The notes under the pieces were generated by a model that worked only from the letters and a program-made list of their open reading frames with translations, was not told where the DNA came from and did not search any database. Shown here in pieces: positions 1 through 5,892 of a DNA stretch of 7,336 bases. Every line of letters starts with the position of its first letter. Position 1 is the first letter of the stretch. This DNA is from Flavobacteriaceae bacterium (GTDB lineage Bacteria; Bacteroidota; Bacteroidia; Flavobacteriales; Flavobacteriaceae): assembly GCA_030613745.1 (NCBI GenBank), contig JAUWLK010000133.1:1-7336 (forward strand), in the 5' to 3' direction. A program made the translations under genes and the position numbers.

Positions 1-348
1 ATCTGGAGAACCGGAAGTAATGAAGCAACTGAAATTAAATTTTATCAAGATGTTATGTTTGGAAACAAATATGTTAAAGCTGGGACTTATGTAATGTATA
101 CAATTCCGAATAAAAATTATTGGACTATTATATTAAATAAGCATACAGATACTTATGGTGCATTTTTTTACAATCCGAAAGATAATATTGCAAAAATAGA
201 AGTGCCAATAAGTAAAGGTGAAATGATGGAAAATTTTACTATTGCTTTTTCAACCAAAAATTATGGCTCACAAATGGTATTAGCATGGGCAACAACCCGA
301 GTAAAAATTCCATTATATATTGAAGAAAATTTAATTACTAAAATATAA
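1..348 (+). CDS. DUF2911 domain protein, C-terminal part (5' end outside the window)
   Basis: The frame is open from base 1 and ends at TAA 346-348, so about 115 C-terminal residues are present and the start is missing. It begins IWRTGSNEATEIKF, followed by a segment containing VKAGTYVMYTIP and a WTIILNK strand. This WRTG-N-EAT, then KAGTY-x-x-x-TIP order is the signature of the DUF2911 family (Pfam), which is common in Bacteroidota as secreted or periplasmic proteins of unknown function. A methionine at 55 lies inside the conserved region and is very unlikely to be the true start. The end (ATTRVKIPLYIEENL) matches a natural family C-terminus, so the protein appears intact at this end. No function can be assigned. 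Any signal peptide would lie upstream of the window. Confidence 0.85.
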   Translation: MWRTGSNEATEIKFYQDVMFGNKYVKAGTYVMYTIPNKNYWTIILNKHTDTYGAFFYNPKDNIAKIEVPISKGEMMENFTIAFSTKNYGSQMVLAWATTRVKIPLYIEENLITKI

Positions 349-357
349 TTAGTATTA

Positions 358-402
358 TTAAAATTTGATTGTCAGTATAATAAAATTTTCTTCAAATTTT
401 AA
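358..402. repeat. 11-bp inverted repeat downstream of the DUF2911 gene
   Basis: TTAAAATTTGA (358-368) is matched exactly by TCAAATTTTAA (392-402) across a 23-nt loop, starting 9 nt after the DUF2911 stop. No T-run follows the right arm, so it is not a classical intrinsic terminator. It could be a 3'-UTR stem that protects the transcript end. The arms are almost all A/T, so chance is a real possibility. Confidence 0.3.
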
Positions 403-454
403 ATTCTTGTAATTGTATTTGAAAATATAAATTGAAAGCGGATATTTTTTTGAG

Positions 455-490
455 AAATAGGTTTATCTATAATTAGATAAACCTATTTTT
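455..490. terminator. Hairpin terminator between the convergent DUF2911 and DCC genes
   Basis: AAATAGGTTTATCT (455-468) pairs perfectly over 14 bp with AGATAAACCTATTT (475-488), with loop ATAATT. On + a T5 tract (486-490) closes it and a further T-rich stretch follows, so the orientation best suits the DUF2911 transcript, whose 3' UTR would be about 120 nt. On - the stem is followed by CTC and an A-run, so it is a poorer terminator there. The stop codon of the - strand DCC gene (473-475) sits at the loop and its last codons form one arm. Confidence 0.65.
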
Positions 491-895
491 ATATTCTTTA
501 ATAAACAATATGCAGCTATCTTGCTTGCCAAACCATTTATATCTGTTTTTAGCAATAAAATCATAAACTAAGTCGCGAAGGCTTTTGGGTACAATTATAA
601 AAATATATAATACGTTCCATAAAGGGTTTAATTTTCTTGCAATTCTTAAAGCAGCAGTTGATTTGTCATAAACCTTATTTTCCTCTATTAAAACAATAGA
701 TTGTATCTCAATTTTTTTACTATAAAACTGTAACAAAAGTTTTGTTGCGGCGTCTGATTGTAGAGATGCAAATAAAAATTGTTGTTTATTGTCTCTTTTA
801 ATGACAAATTGAACGGAGTTATTGCATAAATTACAAACACCGTCAAACAAAATAATTGATTTTTTAAAAGCAATACTCATTAGGCTAAAATACAT
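473..895 (-). CDS. DCC family (DUF393) thiol-disulfide oxidoreductase-like protein
   Basis: This is a 140-residue protein with the family hallmark FDGVCNLCN near its N-terminus: D18-G19 followed by the CxxC pair C21/C24 that gives the DCC family its name and is assumed to be redox active. Further family blocks follow: the FASLQS strand (42-47), DKSTAALRIARKL (77-89), and the C-terminal IVPKSLRDLVYDFIAKNRY segment ending in KWFGKQDSC (120-128). Length and block order match complete members, so it looks intact. There is no signal peptide; the protein is probably cytoplasmic or membrane-peripheral. Its substrate is unknown, and the oxidoreductase name rests on the CxxC motif. A second in-frame ATG at 880 (MSIAFKKSIILFDG) is equally or more plausible, because homologues usually begin only about 10 residues before the DGVC motif. 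It is transcribed divergently from the ABC operon, with 82 nt between the starts if the first ATG is used. Confidence 0.85.
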   Translation of the reverse strand: MYFSLMSIAFKKSIILFDGVCNLCNNSVQFVIKRDNKQQFLFASLQSDAATKLLLQFYSKKIEIQSIVLIEENKVYDKSTAALRIARKLNPLWNVLYIFIIVPKSLRDLVYDFIAKNRYKWFGKQDSCILFIKEYKNRFI

Positions 896-951
896 AAAAT
901 GATTTTTATTCTTTTAACATTAGCTTAAGATATAATTTAATAAACGATTTT

Positions 952-959
952 TATTTTTG
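952..959 (+). promoter_or_regulatory. Possible Bacteroidota -7 box (TAnnTTTG) for the ABC exporter operon
   Basis: TATTTTTG matches the Bacteroidota sigma-ABfr -7 consensus TAnnTTTG and lies 18 nt before the ATG at 978, in the only intergenic space upstream of the operon. No convincing TTG -33 element is found at the usual spacing (the nearest is TTA at 925-927), and T-rich DNA gives such matches by chance. The implied leader would be only about a dozen nucleotides. Confidence 0.3.
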
Positions 960-977
960 AATAAATAAATTAACTAA

Positions 978-1670
978 ATGATAAAACTTGAAAAACTTCA
1001 CAAATCTTATCCAATAGGGAAAGATTCTCTACATGTGTTAAAGGGATTAGATTTACATATTAAAGAAGGAGAATTTGTGTCAATCATGGGATCTTCAGGT
1101 TCAGGGAAATCAACACTTTTAAATATAGTTGGTTTACTTGATGAACATGATGAGGGGAAATATTATTTAAACGGACAGTTAATTGAAAAATTAGATGAAA
1201 AAAAAGCTGCAATTCTTAGAAATAAATTTTTAGGTTTTGTATTTCAGTCGTTTAATTTGATTACATATAAAAATGCACTTGAAAATGTTGCTCTTCCTTT
1301 ATATTATAAGGGAATTGGAAGAAAAGAACGTCAAAAAATTGCCTTAAAATTTTTAGATAAAGTTGGTTTAAAAGATAGAGCAGACCATTTACCGAGTGAA
1401 CTTTCAGGAGGTGAAAAACAACGAGTTGCAATTGCACGTGCATTGGTTACTAATCCTAAAGTAGTACTGGCAGATGAGCCAACAGGTGCCTTAGATTCTA
1501 CAACTTCTCATACAATAATGGAATTGTTAAAAGAGATAAACCGTGAAGGTATGACTGTATTTGTAATTACTCATGAAGAAGATATTGCTGCAGAAACTGA
1601 TAGAATCGTTCGCCTTCTTGATGGTGTAATAATTAGTGATGTAAAAACAAATAAAAAAGCAACTGTGTAA
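978..1670 (+). CDS. ABC transporter ATP-binding protein, MacB/LolD type
   Basis: This 230-residue stand-alone nucleotide-binding subunit has every catalytic motif in order: Walker A GSSGSGKST (38-46), Q-loop Q90 in FVFQSFNL, signature LSGGEKQR (142-149), Walker B VVLADEP (162-168, with D166 and catalytic E167), D-loop ALD (171-173) and switch histidine H199 in VITHE. The GSSGSGKSTLLNIVGLLD and DEPTGALDS wording is typical of the MacB/LolD/FtsE-like group that works with FtsX-type permeases. It should hydrolyse ATP at the inner-membrane face and drive the two permeases encoded directly downstream. In E. coli MacB the ATPase is fused to the permease; here it is a separate gene. It is the first gene of a four-gene operon, with 14 nt to the next. 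The start is supported by the beta-strand MIKLEKLHKSY typical of the family N-terminus. The substrate is unknown. Confidence 0.95.
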   Translation: MIKLEKLHKSYPIGKDSLHVLKGLDLHIKEGEFVSIMGSSGSGKSTLLNIVGLLDEHDEGKYYLNGQLIEKLDEKKAAILRNKFLGFVFQSFNLITYKNALENVALPLYYKGIGRKERQKIALKFLDKVGLKDRADHLPSELSGGEKQRVAIARALVTNPKVVLADEPTGALDSTTSHTIMELLKEINREGMTVFVITHEEDIAAETDRIVRLLDGVIISDVKTNKKATV

Positions 1671-1684
1671 GAACTGTATAAACT

Positions 1685-2917
1685 ATGTTTTCTCTAGATC
1701 GTTGGATAGAAATTTTTCAAACATTAAATAAAAACAAGTTAAGAACTGTTCTTTCCGGGTTTACCATAGCGTTTGCCATTTTGCTATTTACTCTTTTATT
1801 TGGGGTTGGAAACGGCCTAAAACATACTTTTGAAAAACAATTTGCTGCTGATGCCCAAAATTCTGTATATATACGATCAGGTCAAACCACAAAACCTTAT
1901 AAAGGACTGCAAAGTGGAAGAAAAATTCAGTTTAAAAATGATGATACAAAATTCATCAATTCAAAATTTGAAGATGAAATTCAATTTTTCAGTCCAAATA
2001 TTGAACGTTTTAATGTATCTGCTGTATACAAAGGTGAGCAAAATAGATATACTGTAAGGGGTGTTTACCCAGATTATCAACCATTAGAATCAGCCGTAAT
2101 TCAAGATGGAAGATTTTTAAGTGTATTGGATTTAAAAAGAAGGTCAAAAGTGATTGCTATTGGAAGGTTGGTAGAAAAGGACCTTTTTGGAAGCTTAAGT
2201 GCGATGGGTAAAAATATCAATTTGGATGGAATTGCCTATAAAGTAATAGGCGTATTTAATGACCCCGGAGGCGATGGAGATGAAAGGTTTATTTATACAC
2301 CTTTCACTACTGCACAAGGAATGTATCGTGATAATGATGAATTAGATAGATTTGGTCTAACATTTAATCCAGAACTAAATGTAGATAAAGCAATGGCATT
2401 TTCAAATTTATTGACAAAAATGCTAAAAGAAAAACATAATGTTCATCCTAGAGACCAAGCTGCGATTAGAGTTTTTAATTATGCTGAAAGAACAAGAGGT
2501 GTACAACAATTTATGATGGTATTGAATGTAATCATACTTTTTATTGGTATTGGTACTTTGGTAGCAGGGATTATTGGGATTAGTAATATTATGGTTTACA
2601 TTGTAAAAGAACGTAACAAAGAATTAGGAATAAGAAAAGCATTAGGTGCAACTCCAAAATCAATTATTGGAATGATAATGTTAGAATCTATTTTCGTTAC
2701 AGCAGTAGCCGGTTATGCTGGTCTAATGATTGGTGTATTTACTTTAAAAGCATTAGGAAAAAGTTTAGAAGAATATGGAATTTTAAATCCAAGTGTTGAA
2801 ACCTATGTGGTTGTAGGAGCAACGATAGTATTAATTATTGCAGGTACAATTGCAGGTTATATACCTGCAACAAGAGCTGCACGTATTAAACCAATTGAAG
2901 CTTTAAACGACGAATAG
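1685..2917 (+). CDS. FtsX/MacB-type ABC permease (first of a tandem pair)
   Basis: This 410-residue inner-membrane protein has the MacB half-permease layout. A short amphipathic N-terminus (DRWIEIFQTLNKNKLRT) is followed by TM1 (about 22-42), a large periplasmic MacB_PCD-type domain (about 45-275, including RGVYPDYQPLESAVIQDGRF and YKVIGVF), and then the FtsX domain with TM2 (about 279-305), TM3 (332-357) and TM4 (373-396). The cytoplasmic loop KERNKELGIRKALGATP (308-324) is the conserved coupling segment that contacts the ATPase. The end, PATRAARIKPIEALNDE, is the typical MacB C-terminus. It is not fused to an ATPase. It likely forms a heterodimer with the paralogue encoded 16 nt downstream and acts as a mechanotransmission device with the adaptor and an outer-membrane channel. 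Substrate unknown. There is no sign of truncation. Confidence 0.93.
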   Translation: MFSLDRWIEIFQTLNKNKLRTVLSGFTIAFAILLFTLLFGVGNGLKHTFEKQFAADAQNSVYIRSGQTTKPYKGLQSGRKIQFKNDDTKFINSKFEDEIQFFSPNIERFNVSAVYKGEQNRYTVRGVYPDYQPLESAVIQDGRFLSVLDLKRRSKVIAIGRLVEKDLFGSLSAMGKNINLDGIAYKVIGVFNDPGGDGDERFIYTPFTTAQGMYRDNDELDRFGLTFNPELNVDKAMAFSNLLTKMLKEKHNVHPRDQAAIRVFNYAERTRGVQQFMMVLNVIILFIGIGTLVAGIIGISNIMVYIVKERNKELGIRKALGATPKSIIGMIMLESIFVTAVAGYAGLMIGVFTLKALGKSLEEYGILNPSVETYVVVGATIVLIIAGTIAGYIPATRAARIKPIEALNDE

Positions 2918-2933
2918 TTATAAAATTAAACAA

Positions 2934-4172
2934 ATGAAGTTTTTATTTGATCAAGATACATGGCAAGAAATTTTTAGTAGTATTCGAAAAAATAAAATTC
3001 GTACTGCTATTACAATTATTGGTGTAATGTGGGGTATTTTTTTATTGGTAGTTTTATTGGGTGCTGCAAGAGGTGTTGAAAATAAGTTTAATAGTTTATT
3101 TGGTGATTTTGCAACCAATAGTGTGTTTATATGGGCACAACAAACAAGCAAACCATTTAAAGGATTTCAAGAAGGAAAATCTATATCACTTAAATTAGGA
3201 GATGTAGAAAAGATTAAAAATGAAATTGAAGGAATAGACTTGATAGCCCCCAGAAGTCAGTCAGGTGGATTAGTTGTACGTAAATTTTTGACAGGAAATT
3301 TTACTATATCAGGTGATTTTCCAGTACTTGATAAAATTCAAAATAAAAATTTAATTTACGGTCGGTTTATTAATGAAAATGATATTAAAGAAAAGAAAAA
3401 GGTTTGTGTTATAGAAGAAGAAGTTTACAAGCAACTTTTTGAAAAAGATGAGTTCCCTATTGGGGAATTAATAAGTATTAATAAGATAAATTATACTGTA
3501 GTAGGAATGTTTAAGGAAAGTGAAACTATCAGGCTTGGTGATAATATACATATTCCATTTACTACATTTCAGCAAGTGTATAATAGAGGTGACAAGATTA
3601 GTTGGATGATAATTACTGCTAATCCTGAGAGTGATATTATACAAATGGAAAAAGATGCAAAATTGATATTAAAGAATTTACACAAAGTGCACCCTGAAGA
3701 TGAAAGAGCTTTTGGAGGAATGAATTTAGGAGATATGTTTTCTAAGATTACTGAATTCTTAACAGGTATGCAATTTTTAACATGGTTTGTGGGTATAGCT
3801 ACATTAATTGCAGGTGTTTTTGCAATTGGTAACATATTGTTAATCACTGTAAAAGAGCGTACCAAAGAGATTGGAATAAGGCGCGCTTTAGGTGCTAAAC
3901 CATGGGAAATAAAACGTCAAATTATATTAGAATCGGTATTTTTAACAAGTATTGCTGGTGCCTTAGGTATTATTTCTGGAGGCTTAGTTTTAATGTTAAT
4001 TGATGTTACAATAGGTAATGGGCCAGATGCCGCTTTAAAAAATCCAACTGTAGATATCCCTGTGATTATTATCGCAGCTATAACATTGGTTGTACTAGGA
4101 ACTTTAATAGGATTAATACCTGCCCACACAGCAGTTAGTATTAAACCAATTGAAGCATTAAGAGATGAATAA
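2934..4172 (+). CDS. FtsX/MacB-type ABC permease (second of a tandem pair)
   Basis: This 412-residue paralogue of the preceding gene has the same layout: N-terminal helix WQEIFSSIRKNKIRT, TM1 (about 24-44), a MacB_PCD-like periplasmic domain (about 48-278), then TM2 (283-305), TM3 (332-357) and TM4 (376-396). The coupling loop is KERTKEIGIRRALGAKP (307-323), and the C-terminus IKPIEALRDE differs from the sister protein only at one position in its last ten residues. Shared landmarks in the periplasmic domain include T-S/T-KP-F/Y-KG-F/L-Q shortly after TM1 (T71 to Q79 here) and V-H-P at 252-254. The rest of the periplasmic domain has diverged clearly, as expected for two non-identical subunits of one complex rather than a recent duplication. 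It lies 26 nt upstream of the adaptor gene in the same operon. Confidence 0.93.
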   Translation: MKFLFDQDTWQEIFSSIRKNKIRTAITIIGVMWGIFLLVVLLGAARGVENKFNSLFGDFATNSVFIWAQQTSKPFKGFQEGKSISLKLGDVEKIKNEIEGIDLIAPRSQSGGLVVRKFLTGNFTISGDFPVLDKIQNKNLIYGRFINENDIKEKKKVCVIEEEVYKQLFEKDEFPIGELISINKINYTVVGMFKESETIRLGDNIHIPFTTFQQVYNRGDKISWMIITANPESDIIQMEKDAKLILKNLHKVHPEDERAFGGMNLGDMFSKITEFLTGMQFLTWFVGIATLIAGVFAIGNILLITVKERTKEIGIRRALGAKPWEIKRQIILESVFLTSIAGALGIISGGLVLMLIDVTIGNGPDAALKNPTVDIPVIIIAAITLVVLGTLIGLIPAHTAVSIKPIEALRDE

Positions 4173-4198
4173 TTAATAATCGAATAAATAAAAGAATA

Positions 4199-5320
4199 AT
4201 GAAAAAAAAGTTAATTTTTGGAGGAATTGCTGTAGCATTAGTTGCTGTTTTAATTTGGTTTGGAAAGAAAAACAGTAAATCACCAGAAGAGTATGAGACA
4301 GAAAAGCCATTCAAAACTAATATTGTTCGAAAAACTGTAGCAACAGGTAAAGTTATACCTTTAGAAGAAGTAGAGATAAAACCACAAATTTCCGGTATAA
4401 TTGATAAAATATTTGTTGAAGAAGGAGCAAAAGTTAATAAAGGTGATTTAATTGCAAAAGTTAGAGTAGTTCCCAATGAACAAGCTTTGATAGGAGCAAA
4501 GGGAAGAGTTAGCAACTCAAAGTTGCAATTAGAAAATGCTAAAATTGTATATAATAGAAATAAAAAATTATTTGATAGTGGAGTTATCTCAAGAAAAGAA
4601 TTTGAAATTATTGAATTGACTTATAATCAAGCAAAACAAGACTTGCAAAATGCACAAAACGATTATCAAATTATTCGTAGAGGATATACAGGCTCTGGAG
4701 GCTCAGCTAATACAAACATACGAGCAACTACTTCAGGTATGGTTTTAGAAATTCCTGTAAAAGAAGGATATCAAGTGATTCAAAGTAATAATTTCAATGC
4801 TGGAACTACAATAGCTTCTATTGCCGATATGAGTAAAATGATCTTTGAAGGAAAAGTTGATGAAGCTGAAGTTGGAAAATTAGAATTGGGAATAAAAATT
4901 GAAGTAGTTTTAGGAGCAATTGAAAATAAAAAATTTCCGGCAAGGTTAAATTTTATTGCTCCAAAGGGAACCGAAGAAAATGGAGCTGTACAATTTAAAA
5001 TAAAAGCTGATGTCACTTTAGATGAGGAATATTTTGTTAGAGCTGGTTATAGTGCTAATGCAGATATTGTTCTAGAAAAAAAGGATAGTGTATTATCTAT
5101 AAAAGAATCCTTATTACAGTTTGATAAAAAAACTGAAAAACCATATGTTGAGGTAAAGACAAGTGATCAAGAATTTGAAAGAAAAGACATAAAATTAGGT
5201 ATTTCAGATGGTATTAATGTTGAAATAGACTCTGGATTAACAGCAAATGATGAAATTAAAATTTGGAATAAAACTTCTAAAAAAGAGAAAAAGAAAGATG
5301 AAGATGAAAATGATGAATAA
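4199..5320 (+). CDS. MacA/HlyD-type periplasmic adaptor (membrane fusion protein)
   Basis: This 373-residue adaptor links the inner-membrane permeases to an outer-membrane channel. An N-terminal anchor helix (about 4-21, after MKKK) has no lipobox cysteine, so it is a transmembrane anchor rather than a lipoprotein. The first barrel-sandwich/lipoyl half (about 56-92; IKPQISGIIDKIFVEEGAKV) is followed by a coiled-coil alpha-hairpin (about 93-162), the second lipoyl half (174-211; IRATTSGMVLEIPVKEG), a beta-barrel (213-292) and a membrane-proximal domain (about 295-355). At the hairpin tip R120, L124 and S131 form the R-x3-L-x6-S motif known to contact TolC. The protein ends in a charged, probably disordered Lys/Asp/Glu tail (357-373). 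As last gene of the operon it precedes a strong terminator. No TolC homologue is present in the window. Confidence 0.92.
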   Translation: MKKKLIFGGIAVALVAVLIWFGKKNSKSPEEYETEKPFKTNIVRKTVATGKVIPLEEVEIKPQISGIIDKIFVEEGAKVNKGDLIAKVRVVPNEQALIGAKGRVSNSKLQLENAKIVYNRNKKLFDSGVISRKEFEIIELTYNQAKQDLQNAQNDYQIIRRGYTGSGGSANTNIRATTSGMVLEIPVKEGYQVIQSNNFNAGTTIASIADMSKMIFEGKVDEAEVGKLELGIKIEVVLGAIENKKFPARLNFIAPKGTEENGAVQFKIKADVTLDEEYFVRAGYSANADIVLEKKDSVLSIKESLLQFDKKTEKPYVEVKTSDQEFERKDIKLGISDGINVEIDSGLTANDEIKIWNKTSKKEKKKDEDENDE

Positions 5321-5340
5321 AAAAGAAATTTAAAATCTTT

Positions 5341-5367
5341 AAAAACCTGCTTTTGCAGGTTTTTTTT
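5341..5367 (+). terminator. Rho-independent terminator of the ABC exporter operon
   Basis: AAAAACCTGC (5341-5350) pairs perfectly with GCAGGTTTTT (5355-5364) around a TTTT loop, with a GC-containing core (ACCTGC/GCAGGT) and an unbroken run of eight T (5360-5367). It begins 20 nt after the adaptor stop codon, so the exporter transcript very probably ends here and the next gene (5457) has its own promoter. Confidence 0.9.
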
Positions 5368-5456
5368 ATATAATTTAAAAAAAATGATTTTTATCAATTG
5401 ATTATTCAATTTTTTTGATGAAATTTATACATTATTAATTAAAATACTTTTTTGCC

Positions 5457-5837
5457 ATGGAGATAAAACTAGTTTATTTAAGTGATTTGAAATTCAATTT
5501 AAAAATTTGGAAAAAAGAATTGAAATTTCATCTTAATGAAACAGAAAAATTTGAAAAAAAATTAGAAGATGTTGCCAAGCGGAATGTAGGTACTGATGCT
5601 ATGATTCCTTTAGAAGGTTTTCAAAATAAAATGATTCGCGAAAAAGAAGTTATAGGTAGATTATTACAGCGTATTCGTGCGAAAATGAAAATTGTTGATA
5701 AAGTTGATTTAAGCGAAGAAATTGATGGAAGATTAAGAAATCAACAAACATCACTTAGAGATGATATGAAAATTTATATTAAACTTCACTATGAATTAAA
5801 AGAAGATTTAATGGACTATTTTTTAAGATGGTTGTAA
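5457..5837 (+). CDS. Conserved-looking small charged helical protein, function unknown
   Basis: I do not recognise a named family for this 126-residue protein. It is almost entirely predicted helix, rich in Lys, Glu, Asp, Leu and Ile, with no cysteine, no signal peptide and no membrane segment, so it is likely cytoplasmic. Heptad-like spacing in LKIWKKELKFHLNETEKFEKKLEDVAK (about 15-41), IREKEVIGRLLQRIRAKMKIV (about 60-80) and YIKLHYELKEDLMDYFLRWL (107-126) suggests a small antiparallel helical bundle or coiled coil, with a turn around NVGTDAMIPLEGF (43-55). Even codon use and a full open frame from ATG 5457 to TAA 5835-5837 support a real gene. It is isolated: a strong terminator lies upstream and a convergent terminator 20 nt downstream, so it is probably monocistronic. 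No function should be assumed. Confidence 0.75.
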   Translation: MEIKLVYLSDLKFNLKIWKKELKFHLNETEKFEKKLEDVAKRNVGTDAMIPLEGFQNKMIREKEVIGRLLQRIRAKMKIVDKVDLSEEIDGRLRNQQTSLRDDMKIYIKLHYELKEDLMDYFLRWL

Positions 5838-5856
5838 AATGACAAAATGCATAAGT

Positions 5857-5892
5857 AAAAGGATACAGTTAATTAGCTGTATCCTTTTTTTT
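5857..5892. terminator. Bidirectional hairpin terminator between the 5457 gene and the AsmA-like gene
   Basis: AAAAGGATACAG (5857-5868) pairs perfectly over 12 bp with CTGTATCCTTTT (5877-5888), with an 8-nt loop. On + it ends in eight T (5885-5892), a strong intrinsic terminator 20 nt after the stop of the 5457 gene. On - the stem ends in TTTT and then ACTTAT, which is weaker but usable for the AsmA-like gene. The TAA of the - gene (5869-5871) lies in the loop and its codons for Lys-Asp-Thr form one arm. Confidence 0.85.

Noticed and set aside
3569..3865. Long minus-strand open frames opposite the second permease (also 3917-4129 and 4141-4515)
   Set aside because: They lie antisense to genes with full family motifs, their translations are low-complexity and match nothing recognisable, and AT-rich coding DNA readily yields such shadows.
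978..5320. Naming the exporter operon lolCDE, ftsEX or macAB outright
   Set aside because: An RLS-bearing adaptor excludes a plain FtsEX or LolCDE assignment, and the split, two-permease design differs from macAB; family-level names are safer than symbols because the substrate is unknown.
5393..5402. Palindrome ATCAATTGAT upstream of the 5457 gene, considered as an operator
   Set aside because: A 10-bp palindrome of mostly A/T is expected several times by chance in a window of this composition, and no second copy or regulator gene is nearby.
5414..5454. TTTG (5414-5417) with TACTTTTTTG (5445-5454) as a Bacteroidota promoter for the 5457 gene
   Set aside because: The downstream box has four instead of two bases between TA and TTTG and the spacing to the upstream TTTG is too long, so it does not fit the consensus.
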